DNA from: an uncultured Candidatus Competibacteraceae bacterium
Lineage (GTDB): Bacteria > Pseudomonadota > Gammaproteobacteria > Competibacterales > Competibacteraceae
Reading direction: 5' to 3'
Length of the DNA: 44,286 nucleotides
Assembly (NCBI GenBank): GCA_903879705.1
Contig: CAIRMO010000097.1
Span: 1 to 44,286 of the forward strand
Below the pieces are notes generated by a model that worked only from the letters and a program-made list of their open reading frames with translations, was not told the DNA's origin and made no database searches. The translations under genes and the position numbers were made by a program. The first letter of the stretch is position 1. Each line of letters opens with the position of its first letter. Below are positions 25,899-34,133 of this stretch, one piece after another.

Positions 25899-28784
25899 TC
25901 AGTTTAGTGCAACAGATTCAGAAAAGACCGGCAATTCCGGTTCAGAAGGCAGGCTACTGCGATCAATTCGGATGAATAAGGTATTTGTAAACTTTTGATC
26001 CTGTTCCATCAGACGCATCGTGTGACCATTCAGAAGTTGTGTCGTTGACACGGAACCGGTTTGTTTTCCCAACGCTTTAGTTCCGGTCCATGAATCCAGA
26101 TCATAAGCCCGAGCTTCGATATTCAGCATGTCCCGAAGCGCAGTGCGTAACCTAAAACTCCTTTCAGTAACCTCTCCTTTGCTGATAGGCTGCGGGCCAA
26201 ATTGGTCAATGACCTTGTCATTGATCGTGAGTTTGAAGTTCACCTTACTATTCACTTCCTGCCAGTTTACCCGGTAAGTGAACTTCAAATCGAGTGGCCC
26301 GGTTTGTTGCTCCAGATACTTTTTATAATCATCTACATATCTGCGCATTACTGGCTGCGAGCTTATAGCAAGATAAACTTTAGCCTTGTCAATAGAGCGA
26401 TCATCCACAAAATCTTCGTAGAGCTTTTTATCCTTAGAAATCTGAATAAAACGGTTCATTTTGTTCATCCAGTCGGTGTGATTAATGCCGCGATAACCGT
26501 CCGGCAATTTGCCAAAATCTGCCAAATAACTAATTGCCAAATCCCAAGAACGGTTGTCTACTTGCTGTTTTACTCGTGCTTGATAGGCCGCCTGAACATT
26601 ACTATTAAACTCATGATACAGTGCATCAAAACGCGGTTTCAAGGTTTGATTCAGATTGATCTGCGTTTCTGCGAGAAGATTAGCCGCTTGGACAAATCGA
26701 TTGAGCCGCATTTCGCTACGGAACTCGGACTCTTTCTCAATGAAAGCGATTTCTGCTTCAGAATCAATCACGGTCTGCTGTGCTTTGGCGCTAAACAAAC
26801 CTTGCGGTGCTGGATATTTATCCAGATAGTCCTTCGCCGCTTTAATACGATCAACAGGTGAATTAGCGGCTGCAACCATGCCCCAGAGATCGCTTTCTTG
26901 CCGGTGCTTTTCATCCTCTTCAACTTTCACTGCCTCTGCAAGATAGCGCCCACTGGGATAACGCTCTACATATTTTTTGGCCCGCTCAAGGCGTTCTTGC
27001 GGAGCTTGCGTATTCAACACGAGTTGCCAAATCGAGTCTTCAATCTGGTTGAGTTGGCCACTAATGAGCTTAGTCGCATCTGCTACATAACGCCCCGATG
27101 GATATGCTTCGAGATAACCTTTAGCCATTTCGATAATTTTTTCCCGTGTGTCCCCATATAACGCCCGGTTCCAGACACCGTCTTCAATCTGATGAAGCGC
27201 TTTGGTCTTCAACACATTGGCGGCTTCGAGATGGGTACTGTTTGGGTTGGCTTCAATATAGGCGTCAATTTGTGTGATCAAAGCTTCTGGTGTCTTTGCG
27301 ACAGTCAGTGCTTCCCACTTTTTCGCTTCCAATTCGATCAGTAAGGCTGCACGCGCATTTTTGGCCTTGGCAAGTAGTTGACTTCTCTCAAACTGCAACT
27401 CGAAATCTTCCAATTTTGTCAATCTCTGTTGCCGATCAACAGTATTTTCAATATCAAGCCACGCGAAATCAGCCTTGGCTTCATATTCCTGTTTCTGTAA
27501 TTCAGCGACTTTTTCAGTCATAGCTTTCCATTCAGCTTTCACGGTCTGGCCACTGAACCCCACTTTGAATAACAGGTGTCGTAAGGGCGTATCTTGATAG
27601 CTTTTTAGCCAATTTGCCAGAATCTGGTAATCGACAGAGGTTTTCTGCGCACTCTCTGTATTGCGTTTCAAACGGCCATATTCATAAAAATCATAAGTAA
27701 AATCAACGAATAGATAAATTAATGAAATACCGAAAATTGCCGCTAAAAAACGTTTTCTACGCAATTTTAGACCACGCTTAACTAGGTCTATAACTTTCTG
27801 ATGGTTTATTGTTCCCTTGCGGAAGTAGGTTTCAATTTCAGCGTGTTTACTGATTAAATTATTCAAATTCCAAAAATTTGGTTGATACCAACCACTTTCG
27901 TACTCTTTTAAATCTTCTTGATAATTTTCAAGAACTATTTGTTGATGACGGCGCATCAGCCATACAAAAGGTTCTTCCAAATTCAGCGACATCAATGGAC
28001 TGCGTTCTTTGGGATAGTAGAGTTGGCGACCATCTTCAAAACGCTTGAACTCGCATGACCCTAATGCAGAAACCGGAAATATCCGTACATTCTCCTCTCC
28101 AAAAGTGCTACACAGGCTCTTATAGAGACCGTTGTAAGAGAGTCCGCGCTTGCTATTCAGAAATTCTTCGATTTTGGCCTGTTCTTTTTCCAAATCGTCG
28201 TAATGCAGTTCTCCCAACATATCCCATTTATTGATGATAAGAGAGACTGGTGCGATACCCGCTCTTTTATTTTTCGCCAGTTTCCTGGATTCATGAAATG
28301 AATCGAAAGAGGTCTTGAGCAAATTGATCTGTTCATCAAAATCGGCTTGATCATTTTCAGTTGCGAGGGGTGTTAACAAAATTAAGCCGTCAACTTCCCG
28401 CAGCGTTTCGCGTATCTTTTTAGTAATTTCATCGGTCAAGGCATGGGGATGGATTAACTCACCAGCGTAATCCACCAGATCAGTTAATAACATGCCACTG
28501 TCATCAGAAAACTTATAGCGATAGTAAAGATCTTCTTTTACTGCAGTCGCTTGAGGCATGTCACCCCGTTCAAATTCATTCCGTGATTCTATCAATCGAT
28601 TCCAGCCGAACAAATAGCTGGCTTTCTTCTGGGGATCGTTTTCGTGGATGTCATTGACCGAAATTACACTGGCTGGGGGCAAATTAGCGCGATGGGCCAA
28701 GCTCAGAGCCGTTAAGATAGTGGTTTTTCCCGATGCTGTGAGGCCGAAAAGAGCCAGACGGTAAATGGTCTGCTGTTGAGACAT
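25899..28784 (-). CDS. Large membrane-anchored GTPase with 48-residue repeats
   Basis: The 961-aa protein begins with a Ras-like GTPase: G1/Walker A GLTASGKT (14-21), G3 DYAG (105-108), G4 NKWD (185-188) and a G5-like PVSALG near 238. A basic region then leads to one membrane helix at about 346-362. Beyond it, five repeats of exactly 48 residues are marked by Trp at 442, 490, 538, 586 and 634; the clearest contain YLEAYPSGRY (557) and YVERYPSGRY (605). Such helical hairpins resemble TPR-like scaffolds. A beta-rich C-terminal domain (about 840-950) ends the chain. The GTPase is probably cytoplasmic and the repeats extracytoplasmic. It lies 27 bp after the secreted-protein gene. No named family is recognised with confidence; double-GTPase conflict proteins are the nearest idea. 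Confidence 0.82.
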   Translation of the reverse strand: MSQQQTIYRLALFGLTASGKTTILTALSLAHRANLPPASVISVNDIHENDPQKKASYLFGWNRLIESRNEFERGDMPQATAVKEDLYYRYKFSDDSGMLLTDLVDYAGELIHPHALTDEITKKIRETLREVDGLILLTPLATENDQADFDEQINLLKTSFDSFHESRKLAKNKRAGIAPVSLIINKWDMLGELHYDDLEKEQAKIEEFLNSKRGLSYNGLYKSLCSTFGEENVRIFPVSALGSCEFKRFEDGRQLYYPKERSPLMSLNLEEPFVWLMRRHQQIVLENYQEDLKEYESGWYQPNFWNLNNLISKHAEIETYFRKGTINHQKVIDLVKRGLKLRRKRFLAAIFGISLIYLFVDFTYDFYEYGRLKRNTESAQKTSVDYQILANWLKSYQDTPLRHLLFKVGFSGQTVKAEWKAMTEKVAELQKQEYEAKADFAWLDIENTVDRQQRLTKLEDFELQFERSQLLAKAKNARAALLIELEAKKWEALTVAKTPEALITQIDAYIEANPNSTHLEAANVLKTKALHQIEDGVWNRALYGDTREKIIEMAKGYLEAYPSGRYVADATKLISGQLNQIEDSIWQLVLNTQAPQERLERAKKYVERYPSGRYLAEAVKVEEDEKHRQESDLWGMVAAANSPVDRIKAAKDYLDKYPAPQGLFSAKAQQTVIDSEAEIAFIEKESEFRSEMRLNRFVQAANLLAETQINLNQTLKPRFDALYHEFNSNVQAAYQARVKQQVDNRSWDLAISYLADFGKLPDGYRGINHTDWMNKMNRFIQISKDKKLYEDFVDDRSIDKAKVYLAISSQPVMRRYVDDYKKYLEQQTGPLDLKFTYRVNWQEVNSKVNFKLTINDKVIDQFGPQPISKGEVTERSFRLRTALRDMLNIEARAYDLDSWTGTKALGKQTGSVSTTQLLNGHTMRLMEQDQKFTNTLFIRIDRSSLPSEPELPVFSESVALN

Positions 28785-28811
28785 GGATCAGATTCCTTAT
28801 GTGAAAAAGGC

Positions 28812-30566
28812 TTATTGTTGGGGGATTAACCGACTAAAGCGGTTAATTAAAAATCGGGTGTTGCGATTACTCTGAATCTCTTTAACGGTCATCCCGATTA
28901 TTTTTTCCTGAAGTCCCGTTTTCTCGGCAAGTATGCCGAGGACATCAAGCACCATGCTAACATTAATCGGATAGCGTTGAGAATCGAGCAATGTATGGGC
29001 TACCTGCACGGTTAAATCTTTATTCTGCCAACGGTTATACAAGGAGAGCGCCGGAGTTTTGAAATCGAATAGAACCTGCGCGTCTTTACGCATCACCACT
29101 CGCGGTTCCAGTCCTAATTTTTGAACCGGCAGATTTTGGCGCTTACTGAATTGCACTACCTTGTAAATATCGACTTCACCGCTCGCCAGGATTCTCACCC
29201 ACTGACTTTTACGGTCGCTTACCAATCGGTTCAATGCCTGATCGCGAGCAACTCCCGTCGTTTGAGCGCGAATAGTACGGGCAGCACCCGTGTTCCGCAC
29301 CAGCTTTGCAGATAAATTGGCACCCTTAATTGGCACGAGTAGAAATGCAGCATCGATCCCCGCATCGATCCAATCTTCAGAGGTGACGCGCCGCTCATCC
29401 CAAAGCTTTTCGCTGGCTCTATATAGGCCGCCTACGCCGACAACATTGAGTACCGGCGTCGCGGTTGGGATCGCTTCCTTGCTGATATTTCCCGGACTCA
29501 GGTTCGCGTAATAACTCATCTCATGGCATTGATGTTGCTGATCATTGCATTTTTCGTTGAGATGATCGATGACTCGCTGGAAAATACCCTCATCAAAGGG
29601 TTTCCGAAGGATCTGATGGAAGGCGGAATTTTCACGGAACTGATAGAGCGCGGCCCTGTATGGCTCGTGTCCGGCCAGCAGCATCTCCGTCACCTTCTGT
29701 TGTAAATCTGCTGGATAAGCGGCGTTTCCGAAAAACATCGCTGTCAGGTAATCAACTTCGGCAGGATAGGCAGCGTAAAACTCAGCACCGCCGGGCCGCA
29801 TCAGCAAATCCCAAAAATAGGGATTGTCCGCAGCGGCGGCAAAGGCAAGGCGTTGATCTTCAGTGCTTTCTACATGGCTTTCAGATGAGCGACCCTCGGC
29901 TTCCCAATCAATCGCGTTATCAAAAATTCGCCATAACCGACTGAATTCATGGCGAAATTCATTATCTGCCGCCATTCGCTCCCGGATCGCATCGCCCTGA
30001 GCGCCAAGAAAGCCCATCACCTGCACCTGCTTGATTGTCGGCGCATGAAGTAGATCCCTAAACAAGCTGGTTAACCAGCGTTCGTACTCGGCATTCTGAT
30101 TTTCTTTATTTGGAAAATCAAGCAATTGGAATACATTAAACAAACCATTTTTTGCGTAGTCGCACAACAAGCCATCATGGCGGCGAATGATTTCGACCAA
30201 ATCCTGTGGATCGTTACCATCGCTGAAAAGCAGAAAATAACTGATCAGATGGTCATAACAGGTGTGGTTTAAAACATCGACAACACGGTCTGGATCGGAA
30301 CTCGCTGCCAATAGTCCTACCAGTTCGGGGTGTTCTTCCAAGAAAGAATTACGAGCTTGAGATTTAATCCTTGTGAGCAACTCAAAAAATAAAGCCTGTA
30401 TTGCTGGATCACTGACGGTAAGCCAATCGCGATTGAGTTCAACAACTGCACGGGCGGTAGCGGTCCGCCAGCCCCGTTTAACCAACTGGCTTTCCAAAGT
30501 TTCAACCCCGGCGTGGGCGAAAGACATCAACAATACTAAAGTGCTTATTAGCCAAATACGCATCAT
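28812..30566 (-). CDS. Secreted 584-aa protein of vWA-GTPase cluster
   Basis: I do not recognise this protein. It has a typical Sec signal peptide (MRIWLISTLVLLMSFAHAG, cleavage after AHA) and is therefore periplasmic or exported. Two ATGs lie side by side; GAGGA is 3 nt before the first and 6 nt before the second (30563), so the second is likely the true start. The body is mainly alpha-helical, with paired Cys near C103, C134 and C337/C343 (NEKCNDQQHQCHE) that could form disulfides. A hydrophobic Gly-rich stretch near 370 (VLNVVGVGGLY) and another near 405 (GIDAAFLLVPIKG) could insert into a membrane. It sits between the vWA and GTPase genes on one strand and is probably part of the same system. 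Confidence 0.75.
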   Translation of the reverse strand: MMRIWLISTLVLLMSFAHAGVETLESQLVKRGWRTATARAVVELNRDWLTVSDPAIQALFFELLTRIKSQARNSFLEEHPELVGLLAASSDPDRVVDVLNHTCYDHLISYFLLFSDGNDPQDLVEIIRRHDGLLCDYAKNGLFNVFQLLDFPNKENQNAEYERWLTSLFRDLLHAPTIKQVQVMGFLGAQGDAIRERMAADNEFRHEFSRLWRIFDNAIDWEAEGRSSESHVESTEDQRLAFAAAADNPYFWDLLMRPGGAEFYAAYPAEVDYLTAMFFGNAAYPADLQQKVTEMLLAGHEPYRAALYQFRENSAFHQILRKPFDEGIFQRVIDHLNEKCNDQQHQCHEMSYYANLSPGNISKEAIPTATPVLNVVGVGGLYRASEKLWDERRVTSEDWIDAGIDAAFLLVPIKGANLSAKLVRNTGAARTIRAQTTGVARDQALNRLVSDRKSQWVRILASGEVDIYKVVQFSKRQNLPVQKLGLEPRVVMRKDAQVLFDFKTPALSLYNRWQNKDLTVQVAHTLLDSQRYPINVSMVLDVLGILAEKTGLQEKIIGMTVKEIQSNRNTRFLINRFSRLIPQQ

Positions 30567-30680
30567 TTTTCCTCGCGTTGACTCAAAACCGGACTGTCTA
30601 AACGTTCAATCAGGGTATCGGATAATACGCGATGAACTGTAAGCCGTTGGCTGTTCAGCGCTACTGGCTATAGTGGTTAA

Positions 30681-31439
30681 TCAGACCACCACGCCTTTTT
30701 TCCTCGCCTGAATGAGCCAGATTGGATATTCTGCAAGCATTTTCTGATACAACTCGTCATCAGACATATTTTTTGGGTTAGCGACTGCGAAAAAGCCTGC
30801 ATTATCAATTTCCCGTCCGTCCATCGTATCGAGCTTTGACAGAAAATCGAAACGGGTTGAACCGACACCCATAAACTGCCAAAAAATAGGCTCCTTGGAT
30901 GCTTGCCGAATTTGCTCTTCAGCCGCTGGCTGGGAATCTGGCTCACCATCCGTGATAAAAATTACATAGGCCGGGTAAACGGGCTTGGGTGATTTTTTGC
31001 CAAAAAGTCCCCCGAGAAACCCGGTGTTACCGGAACCGGAACCGGAGGAGGATGATTGGTAATGCTGGCGGATAAGGTGCATCGCGTCGGCGTAATTGGT
31101 TGATCCCATACTGTATTTTGACAACAACCGACCGATGCCCCCTTGGTAGTTGTTGATCGACAGCGTTCCAACATAGTGAGCGCTGGATTCAAAAATGAAA
31201 ATGTCGATGTCTCCGTCATCATCAAAGGCGGTACCTAATGCCAGCACTCGTTCTGCTAGCGCCTGCACCGTGCCATTGTTATACAGGCTACTCATAGAAC
31301 CTGAATAATCCAGCGCCAGCGCGATCTTGGCGGTGTGGTTCTTCAACTCGACATGATGGCTGAGTACAGTATCAGCGGATTTCCGCAGATTCACCAAGCC
31401 AGGGGATTGTGATTGAAGCTTATCCAGCGAAATAGCCAT
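30681..31439 (-). CDS. TerF-like vWA domain protein
   Basis: This 252-aa von Willebrand A domain protein resembles the C-terminal part of TerF from tellurite-resistance-type loci. The metal (MIDAS) residues are complete: DYSGS at 44-48, T114 in MGSTNYADAM, and D164 in ITDGEPDS. TerF-like features include AFDDDGDIDIFIFESSA, EPIFWQFMGVG and the ending ELYQKMLAEYPIWLIQARKKG. A Ser/Gly-rich loop (about 129-150) interrupts the domain. There is no signal peptide, so it is cytoplasmic. It is the first gene of the cluster, with promoter at 31469-31497 and AAGGAG 5 nt before the ATG. In ter-type and other conflict systems vWA proteins assemble complexes; that role here is inferred. Confidence 0.85.
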   Translation of the reverse strand: MAISLDKLQSQSPGLVNLRKSADTVLSHHVELKNHTAKIALALDYSGSMSSLYNNGTVQALAERVLALGTAFDDDGDIDIFIFESSAHYVGTLSINNYQGGIGRLLSKYSMGSTNYADAMHLIRQHYQSSSSGSGSGNTGFLGGLFGKKSPKPVYPAYVIFITDGEPDSQPAAEEQIRQASKEPIFWQFMGVGSTRFDFLSKLDTMDGREIDNAGFFAVANPKNMSDDELYQKMLAEYPIWLIQARKKGVVV

Positions 31440-31468
31440 GCCTTCTCCTTAAAAATTTGACGATCGAA

Positions 31469-31497
31469 ATTATATTGTTGCCAAGCCATTATTTCAA
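31469..31497 (-). promoter_or_regulatory. Near-consensus sigma-70 promoter of vWA-GTPase cluster
   Basis: On the minus strand TTGAAA (31497-31492) and a perfect TATAAT (31474-31469) are separated by exactly 17 nt. The -10 lies about 30 bp upstream of the vWA start. This would give strong basal transcription of the four-gene cluster unless a repressor intervenes; no operator palindrome is evident. Confidence 0.75.
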
Positions 31498-31565
31498 CGC
31501 TCTCCGGCCATTATGTCTTCCGCATCATGCCGGCTCATCAATTCCTGCTCCATCAACTCAATTCG

Positions 31566-31793
31566 TTACTCTAGGAATACCGGACAACGCTGCGTTATAG
31601 TCAATTCACTGTTTTTTAGCAGTGACCGATTGGGAAACAGCCACTCCTGGAGCCAGTCGCACAAGACTCCCCAATAAAGGCGACGCGCACTGGCCCTTTC
31701 CGGGAATCTCTGAAACAGACTGAAAACGATTTCCCCACTGGCGTCCACCTCAGCCAAAGTGGTTTGAAGCCCGCCAAAATAGGCAATCGCCAC
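31566..31793 (-). pseudogene. Orphan C-terminal fragment
   Basis: A 75-codon frame starting inside broken sequence reads IAYFGGLQTTLAEVDASGE, then RRLYWGVLCDWLQEWLFP, and ends PVFLE. It looks like the tail of a larger protein whose upstream part is lost in another frame (a different frame before it reads VYFARGQRLAECGDCLFW). I cannot assign a family. It lies between the cluster promoter and the other debris. Confidence 0.35.
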
Positions 31794-31863
31794 ATTCCGC
31801 TAGTCGTTGACCGCGAGCAAAGTACACTAAAACGGCATTTGCCGCGACAGCGACCACATTCGC

Positions 31864-32502
31864 TCAAAAATCTCGGTTACCGCTGGCATCCACCAGCCGC
31901 AGCCAAAGCCGCCCATGCGCTGCCTGGTAGCTTTCGCGCCACGGGGCGGTATTGCCGAGAAATCGCCATTGCCGCCGACCTTCAGCATCCAGAGTGTGGA
32001 TATGGGGAAGGCCGCGATGCAGTGTCCGTTGCTGGAGGGTCTGCGGCACTGGATCGCCGACCACCGCAAACGTCTCAGCGGATTCCGTGTCGGCTCGGCT
32101 GTCGATGCGGTAGCGATCCTGCTGTGGAGTGAGCAGTTCCGCCTCACCGCTGATTCGGTACAACGTCCGGTTGAGATCGATGAGGATTCCCAACGCTTCG
32201 CAAGTGCCGTTGCCGATTCGCGGGGTCAAGTCGGGCGTCGCCAAAACCCAGACTTGTGCCGATTTAGTGCGGGCCGAGCCTTCAGTCAACCAGTCCCGAT
32301 CACCCGTCGCACCCCGCTCGATAAACACCCAGGGCGAATCGCCCCAAGGTTCCCCCTCCCGCGCCAGCAACGGATAATCCTGCCGGCCATCGTACAGACT
32401 CAGCCGATGCGATTGCCGGAGCGCCGCGCCAGTCAACGTCACTCCACCGGCCCGCAGCCATTCCCGACCATACCGGGCGGACGGGCCAGCGCCTTCAACC
32501 AG
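31864..32502 (-). pseudogene. Fragment of a large defence-island protein (YjiT-like?)
   Basis: A continuous frame with no credible start reads LVEGAGPSARYGREWLRAGG, RLSLYDGRQDYPLLAREGEP and SPWVFIERGATGDRDWLTEG, and ends ASGNRDF. A GTG at 32442 overlaps the stop of the preceding fragment but has no ribosome site. The sequence has the look of the YjiT/STY4851-type proteins annotated near restriction genes; this is recollection, not a search result. It abuts a methyltransferase N-terminal fragment, so the junction at about 32505 is a deletion scar. Confidence 0.4.
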
Positions 32503-32648
32503 TCATCGTGCGGATCGGCCACGGTCGGAAACTTGATCCCCAACAATCCACAGAGCGCGATGAAATGACCTTGTGCGCCGTTGCGTTCCTTGAGAGTGCT
32601 ATCGCGCCAGAAGGTGATAAATTCCGCGACATCAGCCGGTGTAGTCAT
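32439..32648 (-). pseudogene. DNA methyltransferase N-terminal remnant
   Basis: The first 46 residues (ADVAEFITFWRDSTLKERNG, AQGHFIALCGLLGIKFPTVA, DP) match the usual opening of large class I DNA methyltransferases of restriction systems, FIxxWRxSxxxERxxAQxHFxDLCxLLGxPxPxxADP. The similarity stops at about 32510 and the frame ends shortly after in unrelated sequence. The catalytic NPPY region is missing. It keeps a plausible ATG at 32648. A C-terminal end typical of the same family lies 8.4 kb away at 23940-24119 in the same orientation. Confidence 0.65.
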
Positions 32649-32676
32649 TAGCGCATCGACTCACCGGGAATCCTTA

Positions 32677-32700
32677 CCGTCATTCCCGCTCCAGCGGAAA
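32677..32700. repeat. Dispersed GTCATTCC repeat
   Basis: CCGTCATTCCCGCTCCAGCGGAAA-type element, partial hairpin CCGCT/AGCGG, at the outer edge of the debris region. It is the fourth copy of the GTCAT family in this window. Confidence 0.45.
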
Positions 32701-32715
32701 TTCAATTGCCCAATC

Positions 32716-32745
32716 AAAAAGCTGGATACCCGTTATTCACGGGTA
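32716..32745 (-). terminator. Putative terminator of small exported-protein gene
   Basis: TACCCGT (32727-32733) and ACGGGTA (32739-32745) form a perfect 7-bp stem over 5 nt. On the minus strand it is followed by TCCAGC and then five Ts. It lies 33 bp after the stop at 32778, as expected for an intrinsic terminator. Confidence 0.5.
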
Positions 32746-32777
32746 GCAAAAATATAGTTGGAACGATGAACCGTCAA

Positions 32778-33239
32778 TTACTGGACCCTCGCCTTTCTTA
32801 GCGTTACGGACGTATCAGTGTGCGTATTACCCTCTGAATCAGTGGTGGTGTCCTTTTCGATGGTGGTGCTGTGAGGCTTGCCATCAGCGCCAATCCAACT
32901 GGTGCGCTCACGGGTCGTCTGCTGTCCTTCGCCTTCGCTCCAGGAGTCGACTGTTGTCTGGGGACGGGTAATGGCCCGATTACGCCCTGGCGAGTAATAA
33001 CTGGCGCGCCGATTTTCCACGGTGTCCTCGCTGTGGTAAGTTCCATCCGGGGCATAATCACCATTGCTATAGTAATCACGCCTCACCGTAGGATTATGAC
33101 CTCGATAATATCCACGCGCAGGGGGATCATAATCCGGATAATAGCCATAACCCTGAGCATTCAACGTAGCTGGCGCACACCCCAGCATCATGCTCGACAG
33201 CACAAAAACAGTACCAGACATCATTGTAGATTGCTTCAT
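32778..33239 (-). CDS. Tyr/Gly-rich exported or lipoprotein, hypothetical
   Basis: This 153-aa protein opens with a signal-like segment (MSGTVFVLSSMMLGCAPATL). LGC at about 19-21 could be a lipobox, though Met at -3 is unusual; if not, cleavage would follow later at TLNA. The mature part starts with a Tyr/Gly/Pro-rich low-complexity region (repeated YY and RGYY) followed by a Thr/Ser/Glu-rich C-terminal half ending VTLRKARVQ. Similar short secreted proteins occur widely without known role. It is expressed alone, with a terminator at 32716-32745. The 177 bp on to the TetR gene contain nothing clear. Confidence 0.6.
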   Translation of the reverse strand: MKQSTMMSGTVFVLSSMMLGCAPATLNAQGYGYYPDYDPPARGYYRGHNPTVRRDYYSNGDYAPDGTYHSEDTVENRRASYYSPGRNRAITRPQTTVDSWSEGEGQQTTRERTSWIGADGKPHSTTIEKDTTTDSEGNTHTDTSVTLRKARVQ

Positions 33240-33416
33240 TGTTTTACTCCCGGCTAATGATCGTGGGACATAACCAATTCAGATGCTATAGAAATTAACC
33301 TTAACTCCAACTGAACAAAATTCGCTCGGCCCAGTCCTTGTCAATTGCCAATAGCAGCCAGGTTTCAGCCGGCTCTACCGTCGAAATTCTGGCCTTTTCG
33401 GTCAGACACGAGCTGC

Positions 33417-34046
33417 TCAAGAGTTCGATCCAGGACGCCGGAGCGCGACATGGGCGGCAATCATCGTGGGAACCTGTCGCCGCCAGGCTGCATCAGGACC
33501 ACCGGTCAGCAGATGATGAAATAGCCCACCGGCGAAGGCCCAGGTATCCAGCGCGATAGTCTGGGGTTCCAGACCAGGACGCAGCGTCCCCCGTTCCTGA
33601 GCGCGCTGATAGGCGACCTCCACCTTGCTCAGGAAATCCAGCGCCGGTTTATTGATTTCGACCTGCACTGCAGCAAACTCGTCAACATATTCGCAGCGGG
33701 AAGCCATGATTTCAAAAATTTGCCGCACCTCAGGGCGTTCCTCCAGCGTATGAAAAAACTCGTTCAGTGCCTGTGCGATGCCCTCCAGCGGGTCAGCCAG
33801 CCCTTCCGCCAGCAACAAGCTGTCGACTCGGCTGAACAATGGGAGTGACGCCTGTTCCCGCATGGCAAAGAACAAATCCGCCTTGTTGGCAAAATGCCAG
33901 TAAACCGCGCCGCGCGTTACGCCGGCCACCTTTGCGATTTTTTCCAGCGACGTGCGGCTCACTCCACATTCGTGGAACACTTGGCGGGCGGCATGGATGA
34001 TCTGCTGACGGGTGCGCTCCGCCTCTTCCTTCGTCTTTCGGGCCAT
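33417..34046 (-). CDS. TetR-family repressor of RND efflux (AcrR/TtgR type)
   Basis: This 209-aa repressor has the AcrR-type HTH in its first 50 residues: RQQIIHAARQVFHECGVSRT, then VAGVTRGAVYWHFANKADLF. The C-terminal ligand domain matches the AcrR/TtgR/MexR-like TetR_C group (EIMASRCEYVDEF, LDTWAFAGGLFHHLL). It is divergent from the adaptor-permease pair, with an operator-like palindrome between them. It probably represses that operon until a hydrophobic drug binds. The start at 34046 is supported by the HTH position. Confidence 0.9.
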   Translation of the reverse strand: MARKTKEEAERTRQQIIHAARQVFHECGVSRTSLEKIAKVAGVTRGAVYWHFANKADLFFAMREQASLPLFSRVDSLLLAEGLADPLEGIAQALNEFFHTLEERPEVRQIFEIMASRCEYVDEFAAVQVEINKPALDFLSKVEVAYQRAQERGTLRPGLEPQTIALDTWAFAGGLFHHLLTGGPDAAWRRQVPTMIAAHVALRRPGSNS

Positions 34047-34074
34047 GCAATTTTCTTCCGGTCAACTAAATTCT

Positions 34075-34102
34075 TTTACATACATACATGATTGTATATA
34101 AT
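34075..34102. promoter_or_regulatory. AcrR-like operator overlapping efflux promoter
   Basis: TACATACATACATGATTGTATATA (24 bp, 34077-34100, quoted in halves: TACATACATACA and TGATTGTATATA) is an imperfect palindrome with 9 of 12 positions matching. It closely resembles the known E. coli AcrR operator pattern TACATACA..TGTATGTA. Rightward -35 TTTACA (34075-34080) and -10 TATAAT (34097-34102), 16 nt apart, are embedded in it, so repressor binding would block the adaptor-permease promoter directly. Confidence 0.8.
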
Positions 34103-34133
34103 CCTGCAACTCTCGCCGACTTTGGAGATCACC

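Noticed and set aside
26202-26861. A 219-codon rightward frame inside the GTPase gene
   Set aside because: Antisense to the repeat and linker region of the GTPase; no ribosome site or family match.
26777-27461. The 144-bp periodicity as a possible CRISPR or DNA satellite
   Set aside because: The repetition is at protein level within one open frame, with divergent DNA and no spacers.
31827-32147. A 106-codon leftward frame overlapping the debris region
   Set aside because: It is a frame-shifted shadow of the 31864-32502 fragment, with only the last few codons possibly ancestral.
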